Of a DNA stretch of 5,410 nt, positions 1 through 5,394 are shown in pieces. Both the position numbers and the translations under genes were made by a program. This DNA is from Bacillota bacterium. Its GTDB lineage: Bacteria; Bacillota; DSM-12270; Thermacetogeniales; Thermacetogeniaceae. Location of the stretch: assembly GCA_030627585.1 (NCBI GenBank), contig DAOURU010000093.1:1-5410 (forward strand). Reading direction: 5' to 3'. Every line of letters begins with the position of its first letter. The stretch's first letter is position 1. The notes beneath the pieces were generated by a model. The model made no database searches. It had not been told where the DNA came from and saw nothing but the letters and a program-made list of their open reading frames with translations.

Positions 1-683
1 CGGGGGTTATTTTAGGATTTGACTCCGAACGCTTGAAGCGCCTCGGCGAGGCTGCGATTCTTCACGACCTGGGCAAAGTATTTATCCCCGCGGAAATCTT
101 AGAGAAACCCGGCGCTTTAACTGCGGCGGAAATAGCTGAAATCAGGCGCCATACCTGGCTGGGATTTCGCGCCCTTTACCAGTGCTCCACCCTGGGCCTC
201 CAGCCTGCGCAGGTGGCCTTAACTCATCACGAAAGATATGATGGAAAAGGTTATCCTTTAGGTTTAGCAGGTGGCGAGATTCCGGAATTTGCCAGGATCG
301 TTGCGCTGGCTGATGTCTTTGACGCCCTTGTTACCGATCGCGTTTATCGCAAACATTATTTGCCTTATGAAGCCTTCGAAATCCTTACTGCGGAAACGGG
401 AACTCATTTTGACCCCAAGATTGCGCGGGCTTTCCTTTATAATATTGCACCTTATCCTGTGGGGTCCTGTGTTTCGTTGAATACAGGGGAACTGGGAGTT
501 GTAACTAGGGTTTTTCAGGGGTGGGGGGTGCGGCCCACCGTAACAATCATCCAGGACGCCGAAGGACGTCCTGTCAAGAATCCGTATCAAATCGATTTAA
601 GATTTGCTCCTACTGTTTTCATTGTTGCTTTAGTTGGAGATCGGTCTCCGGTTTGCAAAGCGGGGGTAGGAGGGGGGCAATAA
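1..683 (+). CDS. HD-GYP domain protein, probable cyclic-di-GMP phosphodiesterase (5' end outside window)
   Basis: The frame is open from the left edge, and residues before the TTG at 33 continue the domain helix (VILGFDSERL...), so the gene starts upstream and this is only its C-terminal part. Counting from that TTG, HDLGK at residues 11-15 supplies the metal-binding HD pair. HHERYDGKGYP at 65-75 is the HHExxDGxGYP signature that defines HD-GYP, and an ARIVALADVFDAL segment follows. GTHFDP near 122-127 closes the catalytic domain. The last 75 or so residues (PYPVGSCVSLNTGELGVV...) are a small beta-rich extension common in clostridial HD-GYP proteins. HD-GYP enzymes hydrolyse cyclic-di-GMP to pGpG and/or GMP. 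All visible catalytic motifs are intact, so activity is likely. Any N-terminal sensor or receiver domain cannot be seen. No terminator separates it from cysK. Confidence 0.93.
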   Translation, partial: GVILGFDSERLKRLGEAAILHDLGKVFIPAEILEKPGALTAAEIAEIRRHTWLGFRALYQCSTLGLQPAQVALTHHERYDGKGYPLGLAGGEIPEFARIVALADVFDALVTDRVYRKHYLPYEAFEILTAETGTHFDPKIARAFLYNIAPYPVGSCVSLNTGELGVVTRVFQGWGVRPTVTIIQDAEGRPVKNPYQIDLRFAPTVFIVALVGDRSPVCKAGVGGGQ

Positions 684-684
684 A

Positions 685-714
685 TTGACGCTTCATGATA
701 AACTTTGTTAAGCT
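685..714 (+). promoter_or_regulatory. weak candidate sigma-A promoter for cysK
   Basis: TTGACG at 685-690 matches five of six bases of the -35 consensus. The best -10 at about 18 bases is TAAGCT at 709-714, a poor match with only T, A and the final T fitting. The position, 36 bases before the cysK start, is sensible, but read-through from the HD-GYP gene is equally possible. Confidence 0.27.
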
Positions 715-750
715 GAAAGCAGGGATTTTAACAGGCAAGGAGTTGTCGGA

Positions 751-1668
751 ATGCAGGTAACTGCTTCAGTTCTTGATTTAATCGGAAAAACGCCGGTTGT
801 TCAGTTGAGGAAACTGCCCCCCCGGAAGGGGGCGCGTCTTTTTGTCAAGCTTGAGTATTTTAATCCCGGCGGAAGCATTAAGGATCGCATTGCTCTCAAT
901 ATGATCGAAACCGCAGAGAAATGCGGGAGGCTGCGGCCGGGGGGAGTTATTGTCGAGCCTACGAGCGGAAACACTGGGATTGGACTTGCGGTGGTGGCGG
1001 CGGCGCGGGGCTACCGGTTGATCATTGTTATGCCGGAAACGATGAGCGTGGAACGGCAAAAGCTGCTTCAGGGATTTGGGGCGGAACTTGTCCTGACACC
1101 GGGAGATGAAGGAATGAAGGGAGCGGTTGCCAGGGCGCGGGAAATAGTAGCTCAAAATCCCGATTTTTTCCTTCCCCAACAGTTTGAAAACCCGGCCAAC
1201 CCCGAGGTTCATCGTTTAACTACGGCGCAAGAAATTATTCGGCAGCTTAATGATGATTTAGCTGCTTTTGTTTGTGGGGTGGGAACCGGGGGGACTTTAA
1301 CAGGCGTTGGGGAGGTTTTAAAAGAGAGAGACCCTCAAATCAAAATCATCGCGGTTGAACCCGCAGGTTCTCCTGTTCTTTCTGGAGGCGAGCCGGGCAG
1401 TCACGCGATCCAGGGTATTGGGGCGGGGTTTATTCCCGCTGTTTTAAAAACCGGAATTATAGATGATGTGATCCGGGTACGTGACGAAGAGGCTTATGAA
1501 ACGGCACGCAGAATGATGCGGGAAGAGGGGATTCTTGCCGGAATTTCTTCCGGGGCGGCGGTTTGCGCGGCCCTTAAGGTTGCTCGTAATTATGATCCCG
1601 ACAAGGCCGTTCTCACAATCGCTCCTGACTCGGGAGAAAGGTACTTAAGTACACCGCTCTTTTCTTAA
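751..1668 (+). CDS. cysK: cysteine synthase A (O-acetylserine sulfhydrylase)
   Basis: A 305-residue, full-length fold-type II PLP enzyme that converts O-acetylserine and sulfide to cysteine and acetate in the cytoplasm. The Schiff-base lysine is K44 in GGSIKDR (41-46). PTSGNTG (70-76) is the substrate-binding Asn/Ser/Thr loop, followed by MPETMS (94-99). GVGTGGT (176-182) is the PLP-phosphate loop, HAIQGIGAGFIP (218-229) is typical of CysK, and ISSGAA (265-270) contains the serine that contacts the pyridine nitrogen. PDSGERYLST (292-301) is the normal CysK C-terminus. The length and the lack of an extra domain favour CysK over CysM or cystathionine beta-synthase. The ATG at 751 is chosen because AAGGAG lies at 737-742, 8 bases upstream. 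No serine acetyltransferase (cysE) or other sulfur gene is adjacent in the window. I see no T-box or S-box leader; the upstream gap is only 67 bases. Confidence 0.94.
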   Translation: MQVTASVLDLIGKTPVVQLRKLPPRKGARLFVKLEYFNPGGSIKDRIALNMIETAEKCGRLRPGGVIVEPTSGNTGIGLAVVAAARGYRLIIVMPETMSVERQKLLQGFGAELVLTPGDEGMKGAVARAREIVAQNPDFFLPQQFENPANPEVHRLTTAQEIIRQLNDDLAAFVCGVGTGGTLTGVGEVLKERDPQIKIIAVEPAGSPVLSGGEPGSHAIQGIGAGFIPAVLKTGIIDDVIRVRDEEAYETARRMMREEGILAGISSGAAVCAALKVARNYDPDKAVLTIAPDSGERYLSTPLFS

Positions 1669-1703
1669 GTGATGATCTCTCTTAAATTTGCGGGGCAAAT
1701 CGA

Positions 1704-1723
1704 TGTCGGGAGCAGTTCCCGCA
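1704..1723 (+). other. small hairpin downstream of cysK, possible weak terminator
   Basis: CGGGA (1707-1711) pairs with TCCCG (1717-1721) around a 5-base loop. With one bulged T the stem extends by G-C and T-A. The sequence after it (ATATTTGTTTAAG) is T-rich but has no clean run, so termination would be weak. It could instead be part of a folded leader of the next gene. Confidence 0.3.
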
Positions 1724-1728
1724 TATAT

Positions 1729-1758
1729 TTGTTTAAGATGGGCCTAAAAGGATATATT
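1729..1758 (+). promoter_or_regulatory. candidate sigma-A promoter for the chemoreceptor gene
   Basis: TTGTTT (1729-1734) and TATATT (1753-1758, five of six bases of TATAAT) are 18 bases apart. Transcription would start near 1765 and give a leader of about 70 bases. I looked for a sigma-D (flagellar) TAAA-N15-GCCGATAA promoter, common for chemoreceptors in Firmicutes, and did not find one. Confidence 0.3.
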
Positions 1759-1822
1759 GCAGAAATTTGTCTTTCAAAGAAGGAAATCTGTCCCAATTGT
1801 CGAATTATATGATCATAAATTT

Positions 1823-1832
1823 AGGGGGGGGG
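1823..1832 (+). promoter_or_regulatory. ribosome binding site made of an A followed by nine G
   Basis: The only Shine-Dalgarno-like sequence before the ATG at 1837 is A(1823) followed by G at 1824-1832, ending 4 bases before the start. It pairs with the CCUCC anti-SD partly through G-U wobble and in several registers. The homopolymer makes its length potentially unstable. Confidence 0.6.
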
Positions 1833-1836
1833 ATTC

Positions 1837-3600
1837 ATGAAGGTTCGGTTGCAGTGGAAGTTAATGGCTCTTCTTATAGGTGTGATCATTTTATTATCTG
1901 CCGGGGTTGGAATTTACTCTGTTAAAACGATGTACGATAAAGTAATTGCGGCCGCCCAGGAAAAATTGAAAAGCGATTTATCATTGGGCCGGGCTTACCT
2001 CGAGGCGCGGCACCCCGGTCCATGGGCTCTGCGGGACGGCAAACTTTACAAGGGGGATACCCTTATGAATGGAAACTTTGCAGTAGTTGATGCCATTGGT
2101 TCTTTGACCGGGGATACAGTAACCATTTTCCAGGGTGATACGAGGGTCGCAACCAATGTAATGAAGGAAGGGAAGCGGGCGGTCGGGACTCAGGTCTCTC
2201 AAAAAGTTGCCCAGGCGGTTTTAAAAGAAGGACGCACTTATATTGGAAAGGCCAACGTAGTAGGTACCTGGAACCAGACTGCTTATGAACCGATTAAAGA
2301 CGAGACAGGAAAGATCATTGGCATCTGGTATGTAGGGGTCCCCAATACGGTTTATAACCAAATGGCCTTTGAATTTGGGGTTAACATGCTTCTTTTCGGT
2401 TTGGGAGGAATATTGCTTGCAGTACTTATTTCCTGGTTTTTTGCCGGATATATCTCCCGTCCCATTCAAAGAATGGTTGCCGCAATGGAGCAGGCCCAGG
2501 AGGGAGATTTGACGGTCCGCACCAATTTCAGGTCTCGAGATGAACTGGGGAACCTGGGGCAGCATTTTAACCAGATGTTGGCAACACTTAACAACATCCT
2601 GCAAAAAGTTATGGCAACAGGACAAGACCTATTGACTTCAGCCCAGCAGTTAAGCCAGGGTACGGGAGAGGCCGTCAAAGTCACAGAACAAATTGCCGCG
2701 ACCGTCGAGCAGGTAGCAAGCGGAACCGATAATCAGGCCAAGAGCGTGGAAGAAACCTCAAACCAGATCAAAATGATGATCAAACAGGTGCAACAAGTTG
2801 ACCTTAATTCCCAGTCTGTTTCTTCTGCTTCCAAACAAGCTGGGGAAGCCACAGAGGGCGGGAGAGAGGCCATCAGCAGTGCGGTTACGCAGATGCAGAC
2901 TATTAGCGAGACGGTGAATCTTTCCGCACAAACAGTGAAAAATCTTGGTGAAAGATCCCAGGAAATCGGACAAATCGTTTCTGTAATCACTGGGATTGCC
3001 GACCAGACAAACCTGCTTGCTTTAAATGCTGCCATTGAAGCGGCCCGCGCCGGCGAGCAGGGAAGGGGATTTGCGGTGGTCGCGGAAGAAGTGCGGAAAC
3101 TGGCAGAACAGTCGGGAGAAGCGGCCAAACAGATTTCTGTTTTGATCAAAGAAATTCAAGGAGAAACAGAGAAAGCAGTACAGGCGATGGAGGCCGGCAC
3201 TGAAGAAGTTCAACATGGAATCGAAGTGGTCCAACAAGCCGGGGTTTCGTTTAACGAAATTGAGAGCGCCATTAAAAACGTGGCCGAGCGCATCAAAGAG
3301 GTCTTCCTGGCGACACAGGAAATGATCCAGAGCGCCAATCAGGCTGAAACAGCGGTAGAAAATATTGCTTCTATTGCCCAGGAAACCGCGGCCAGCGCCG
3401 AGGAAGTAGCAGCAGGAACAGAAGAGCAGACTGCGACCATGCAGCAGCTTGCTGCTTCGGCAGAGTCGCTCCATAAAATTGCTGACCAGCTGCGGGCATT
3501 AACCGAACGTTTTAAATTAAGCGCTTCGCAAGAAGAGCCTGCCTCGCAGGAAGGGGCTGCATCGCAGGAAGAGCTTGTCTCACAGGAAGAGCCTGTTTAA
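1837..3600 (+). CDS. methyl-accepting chemotaxis protein with extracellular Cache-type sensor
   Basis: A complete 587-residue transmembrane chemoreceptor. TM1 is about residues 8-28 after a short basic N-terminus, and TM2 about 184-206. Between them lies an extracytoplasmic sensor of about 155 residues. Its motifs ([38 protein letters not shown]) fit a single Cache domain of the Cache_3/Cache_2 type that binds small molecules. A HAMP domain follows (about 204-258; SRPIQRM at 207-213, [13 protein letters not shown] at 235-247), then a long signalling coiled coil. The CheA/CheW-contacting hairpin tip ([19 protein letters not shown], 389-407, then [17 protein letters not shown]) is intact. Glu/Gln-rich helix stretches, for example [18 protein letters not shown] (516-533), are likely methylation regions. 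The tail at 563-587 consists of SQEE-type repeats and lacks the NWETF-like CheR/CheB tether. The ligand cannot be read from the sequence. No che genes are nearby, so it is a stand-alone receptor. Confidence 0.95.
   Translation: MKVRLQWKLMALLIGVIILLSAGVGIYSVKTMYDKVIAAAQEKLKSDLSLGRAYLEARHPGPWALRDGKLYKGDTLMNGNFAVVDAIGSLTGDTVTIFQGDTRVATNVMKEGKRAVGTQVSQKVAQAVLKEGRTYIGKANVVGTWNQTAYEPIKDETGKIIGIWYVGVPNTVYNQMAFEFGVNMLLFGLGGILLAVLISWFFAGYISRPIQRMVAAMEQAQEGDLTVRTNFRSRDELGNLGQHFNQMLATLNNILQKVMATGQDLLTSAQQLSQGTGEAVKVTEQIAATVEQVASGTDNQAKSVEETSNQIKMMIKQVQQVDLNSQSVSSASKQAGEATEGGREAISSAVTQMQTISETVNLSAQTVKNLGERSQEIGQIVSVITGIADQTNLLALNAAIEAARAGEQGRGFAVVAEEVRKLAEQSGEAAKQISVLIKEIQGETEKAVQAMEAGTEEVQHGIEVVQQAGVSFNEIESAIKNVAERIKEVFLATQEMIQSANQAETAVENIASIAQETAASAEEVAAGTEEQTATMQQLAASAESLHKIADQLRALTERFKLSASQEEPASQEGAASQEELVSQEEPV
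3523..3594 (+). repeat. four tandem 18-base repeats encoding (A/V)SQE(E/G)(P/A/L)
   Basis: Units at 3523-3540, 3541-3558, 3559-3576 and 3577-3594 encode [18 protein letters not shown] and VSQEEP, directly before the last codon (Val) and the stop. Synonymous and non-synonymous changes separate the units, so the array is not a very recent slippage product. It forms an acidic, probably disordered tail on the chemoreceptor. Confidence 0.93.
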
Positions 3601-3629
3601 TAACAGCGAGTTTGGAACTTGCCGGTTCT

Positions 3630-3672
3630 AAGGATAGAACTTCGTGTATTTGAAGATTCTATCCTTTTTTTC
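3630..3672 (+). terminator. intrinsic terminator of the chemoreceptor gene
   Basis: AAGGATAGAA (3630-3639) pairs perfectly with TTCTATCCTT (3657-3666). After a bulged A at 3656, CTTC (3640-3643) pairs with GAAG (3652-3655), leaving an 8-base loop. The stem runs into eight consecutive T (3665-3672). It lies 30 bases after the stop codon. The T tract makes it directional for plus-strand transcription. Confidence 0.88.
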
Positions 3673-3769
3673 GATTAAATGGCATGTCCTTATTATTGCT
3701 TTCTCGGCTTGAATTTTTTAAGTTGTTCTGTTGCTGGGCGGACTCCCGGAAGAAGGGGTCAACAAAATC

Positions 3770-3792
3770 AGGCAGCCTGAAAAAAGCTGCCT
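3770..3792 (-). terminator. hairpin, probable terminator of the minus-strand stress gene (possibly bidirectional)
   Basis: AGGCAGC (3770-3776) and GCTGCCT (3786-3792) form a 7-bp stem with a 9-base loop. Read on the minus strand it is 62 bases past the TAG of the stress-protein gene and is followed by GATTTTGTTG, a broken T tract. On the plus strand it is followed by only TTT and then CCGCG. It therefore fits the minus strand better, though it may catch read-through from the left as well. Confidence 0.5.
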
Positions 3793-3799
3793 TTTCCGC

Positions 3800-3821
3800 G
3801 CTCCAGATCTGCTCCAGATCT
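3800..3821 (+). repeat. tandem 11-base direct repeat (GCTCCAGATCT twice)
   Basis: Two perfect adjacent copies lie at 3800-3810 and 3811-3821 in the non-coding spacer between convergent genes. Each contains the palindrome AGATCT. No function is evident. Confidence 0.8.
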
Positions 3822-3854
3822 AATAAGGTGAATGTTAGTAAAAAGATGTGTGTT

Positions 3855-4358
3855 CTAGTGGGTTTTGACGTCGTGGGCTCCAAATTGACGCAAAATATTT
3901 GCGGCATCATTGAGCTTGGGGCCGCTGCTTTGAACGGCAACAAGAATTTTCCCCTGCCGTACATCTTCCTCATAATGCCGGCTTTCTTCCGCCGGAATCC
4001 CCCAATCTATCAGGCCGCCTGCCAGGCCTCCGGTTGCCGCGCCCGATAGGAGTCCCGCAATTGGCCCTGCTGCCACAAGGGGCCCAATTCCCGGAATTAC
4101 CAAGGCCCCGGCTCCTGCTGCAAGTCCGGCCAAACCCCCTAAAATTCCGCCTGTCGTTATGCCTCTTGCAGTAGTAGTTACATCTCCTCCCATCTGGAGT
4201 CCGCCTTCTCCCTCTCCTCCCCCTGCTCCTTCTCCTTCTTTTCCTTCATCCCGTGCAAGGACCGAGATTTCCTTGTGAAAACCTTTGTTGCGGAGCTCCT
4301 GAACCGCCCTTTCTGCTTGGTCTCGCCTATCAAATACTCCCAGGACGACTTTTGCCAT
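3855..4358 (-). CDS. YflT-like general stress / low-temperature-induced family protein with glycine-zipper core
   Basis: 167 residues. The N-terminus MAKVVLGVFDRRDQAERAVQ... up to about residue 36 has the beta-alpha-beta pattern of the YflT/general stress protein 17M-like domain (hydrophobic strand, helix, GF turn, ISVLAR strand). Residues 38-58 are a Gly/Glu low-complexity linker. Residues 68-118 are a Gly/Ala-rich hydrophobic stretch (GGILGGLAGLAAGAG..., GIGPLVAAGPIAG...) resembling a glycine zipper, which may insert in or associate with membranes. The C-terminus (about 134-165, GKILVAVQSS... then ILRQFGAHDV) is another strand-helix unit that probably completes the fold. The start at 4358 is supported by AGGAGG (minus strand, 4373-4368), 9 bases upstream. 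The family is stress-linked, but its biochemical role is unknown. It is a single-gene unit, convergent with the chemoreceptor and divergent from the DUF1540 gene. Family call moderately sure; exact function not known. Confidence 0.85.
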   Translation of the reverse strand: MAKVVLGVFDRRDQAERAVQELRNKGFHKEISVLARDEGKEGEGAGGGEGEGGLQMGGDVTTTARGITTGGILGGLAGLAAGAGALVIPGIGPLVAAGPIAGLLSGAATGGLAGGLIDWGIPAEESRHYEEDVRQGKILVAVQSSGPKLNDAANILRQFGAHDVKTH

Positions 4359-4396
4359 TTCGTAGTCCCTCCTAACTTTTTATGTTGCTTTACTTT

Positions 4397-4426
4397 TATT
4401 ATTCGAATTGTTGCCGTAAATTATTC
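4397..4426 (-). promoter_or_regulatory. weak candidate sigma-G-like promoter for the stress protein gene
   Basis: On the minus strand GAATA (4426-4422) is followed after 18 bases by AATAATA (4403-4397), one base off the CATnnTA -10 pattern of forespore sigma-G promoters. The predicted start near 4390 leaves about 30 bases to the ATG with the ribosome binding site inside. The region is very A+T rich, so a chance match is quite possible. No good sigma-A promoter is seen. Confidence 0.25.
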
Positions 4427-4480
4427 TTTTTTCATTTTGACGCCTTTTCTTTTAAATATTTTTAACTTAAGGGCATGAAT

Positions 4481-4510
4481 GCATGAAAGAAGCTTGTTTC
4501 GGGCAAAATT
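4481..4510 (+). promoter_or_regulatory. candidate forespore (sigma-F/G type) promoter for the DUF1540 gene
   Basis: GCATG (4481-4485) lies exactly 15 bases before GGGCAAAATT (4501-4510). The second element fits the sigma-F -10 pattern (GG, two free bases, A, one free base, A, then a T) throughout. The first differs from GYWTA only in its last base, and G there is tolerated in sigma-G -35 elements. A start near 4516 would give a leader of about 29 bases carrying the ribosome binding site. A second GCATGAAT copy lies at 4473-4480. Assigned by recalled consensus only. Confidence 0.45.
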
Positions 4511-4544
4511 AGGATAAGCAAGAGGATAAAGGGAGGTGACCAGG

Positions 4545-4694
4545 ATGCCCGAAGTTAAGTGTACAGTAACTGAATGCACCTTTAACAGCGATGTTAAATG
4601 CGGAGCTCCCATGATCCAGGTTGACCGCAACGGGTCCGCAAGTGCTGTCAAGTCTGATGAAACGAAGTGTGAAACCTTTAAACGGAGGGGTTAA
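4545..4694 (+). CDS. DUF1540 domain-containing four-cysteine micro-protein
   Basis: A 49-residue ORF (MPEVKCTVTECTFNSD...) with cysteines at 6, 11, 19 and 42. The arrangement C-x4-C-x7-C-x(22)-C, with GAPMIQV after the third cysteine and SDETKCETF before the end, matches the DUF1540 family of small clostridial and bacillar proteins. The cysteines suggest a metal-binding (zinc-ribbon-like) or disulfide fold, but no function is established. The ATG at 4545 follows an almost perfect ribosome binding site, GGGAGGTGA (4531-4539), which together with the family signature makes the gene convincing despite its length. It stands alone between a candidate sporulation-type promoter (4481-4510) and a terminator hairpin (4723-4754), so it is probably monocistronic. 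The gene on its left is transcribed divergently. Confidence 0.9.
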   Translation: MPEVKCTVTECTFNSDVKCGAPMIQVDRNGSASAVKSDETKCETFKRRG

Positions 4695-4722
4695 GAAAGC
4701 AATTGAATTGGAGAACGTAAAA

Positions 4723-4754
4723 GGAGAGCCGGTTTTAAACGGCTCTCTCTTGTT
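4723..4754 (+). terminator. intrinsic terminator after the DUF1540 gene
   Basis: GAGAGCCG (4724-4731) pairs with CGGCTCTC (4740-4747), with an additional G-T pair at 4723/4748 and the loop GTTTTAAA. TCTTGTT follows; this T tract is interrupted, so efficiency may be moderate. A TTTTTT run occurs further on (4763-4768). It is 28 bases past the stop codon and separates this unit from mobB. Confidence 0.7.
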
Positions 4755-4807
4755 AAGGAGCGTTTTTTCAGGTAAGATTTCAAGGGGATAGAACTGGGGG
4801 GTTCGGA

Positions 4808-5320
4808 ATGATTCCTGTAATTTCGATTGTTGGTTTTTCAAATACAGGAAAAACGATGGTTGTCAAGAGGCTCATCGAGGCCTTTAAAGACAGAGGGTAT
4901 CGGGTTGCGGCGATCAAACACGCTGTACACGGATATAGTATTGATTGTCCCGGTAAGGACTCCTGGCACTATTACCAGGCAGGAGCAGATAAAGCTGTTG
5001 TTCTGGGCCCCGAGTCTTTGACGATCCACGAACGCCACCGCGGGCAACTAACCTTGAGAGAAATCTGCGCGCGCATTCAGGGAGTGGATCTCATCCTCGC
5101 GGAAGGGTTTAAGGGGGTGCCGGGCCCCAAAATTGAAGTTATTCGAAAGGATTTTTCCCAAACAAGGCTTTCCCTGGGTGAAGACCTGACAGCAGTTGTA
5201 AGCGATTTCCCCATCCCGGATAATGTACCCCGCTTTTCTCCCGATGAGATAGAGTCTTTAACAGATTTTATTATTGACCGCTTCTTAAATTCTCCAAACC
5301 ATGAAACTACTTCAAATTAA
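4808..5320 (+). CDS. mobB: molybdopterin-guanine dinucleotide biosynthesis protein MobB
   Basis: 170 residues, the normal length for stand-alone MobB, a P-loop GTP-binding adaptor that helps MobA attach GMP to molybdopterin to form the bis-MGD cofactor of DMSO-reductase-family molybdo/tungsto-enzymes. Walker A is GFSNTGKT (9-16). KHAVHGYSIDCPGKDSWHYY (37-56) followed by QAGAD is the family signature, with the KH and the GKDS segment. DLILAEGFK (94-102) is the Walker-B-like strand, followed by PKIEVIRKD (107-115). The ATG at 4808 is the first Met of the conserved N-terminal strand. The ribosome binding site is an imperfect G-rich run (4796-4801), 6 bases upstream. No mobA, moa or moe gene is visible in the window, but the gene at the right edge is in the same direction and could be related. 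A promoter is not obvious between the 4723-4754 hairpin and the start. Confidence 0.94.
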   Translation: MIPVISIVGFSNTGKTMVVKRLIEAFKDRGYRVAAIKHAVHGYSIDCPGKDSWHYYQAGADKAVVLGPESLTIHERHRGQLTLREICARIQGVDLILAEGFKGVPGPKIEVIRKDFSQTRLSLGEDLTAVVSDFPIPDNVPRFSPDEIESLTDFIIDRFLNSPNHETTSN

Positions 5321-5385
5321 CCCTCTTTTTCTCCTTCTGCACCACTCCTATCTTCCCGGCATAGGATAAGTAACGGAATTAAACT

Positions 5386-5394
5386 GGAGGAGGG
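5386..5394 (+). promoter_or_regulatory. ribosome binding site of a gene starting at the right edge
   Basis: GGAGGAGGG at 5386-5394 is a strong Shine-Dalgarno sequence, 66 bases after the mobB stop. A GTG at 5406 (11 bases on) is the most plausible start; otherwise the start lies beyond the window. With only five coding bases visible, nothing can be said of the product. Confidence 0.5.

Noticed and set aside
1641..1652. Perfect 12-base palindrome GTACTTAAGTAC
   Set aside because: It lies in the conserved RYLST codons at the end of cysK, and coding constraint explains it well enough.
1669..1836. Calling a cyclic-di-GMP (GEMM) riboswitch outright
   Set aside because: Only isolated motif resemblances are present; the expected order and receptor helix are not visible, so it is kept as a question, not a feature.
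2733..3474. Long minus-strand frames inside the chemoreceptor gene
   Set aside because: They are Cys/Ser- or Phe/Leu-rich mirror frames of a coiled-coil gene with strong codon periodicity; no ribosome binding sites.
3741..3760. GACTCC/GGGGTC hairpin in the convergent spacer as an RNA gene or terminator
   Set aside because: Short stem including a wobble pair, no T tract on either strand, and no tRNA-like or known small-RNA layout around it.
3684..4049. Open plus-strand frame of 121 codons in the convergent region
   Set aside because: More than half of it is antisense to the well-supported stress-protein gene, it has no ribosome binding site, and its sequence (Cys/Phe/Lys-rich start) resembles no family I know.
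4421..4841. Minus-strand open frames of 76 and 110 codons crossing the DUF1540 gene and the mobB start
   Set aside because: They are antisense to the DUF1540 gene and its terminator, lack family features, and the plus-strand genes have far better start signals.
5346..5366. TCCTAT/ATAGGA hairpin after mobB as a terminator
   Set aside because: Only 6 bp with a 9-base loop and no T tract; it is followed closely by the next ribosome binding site.
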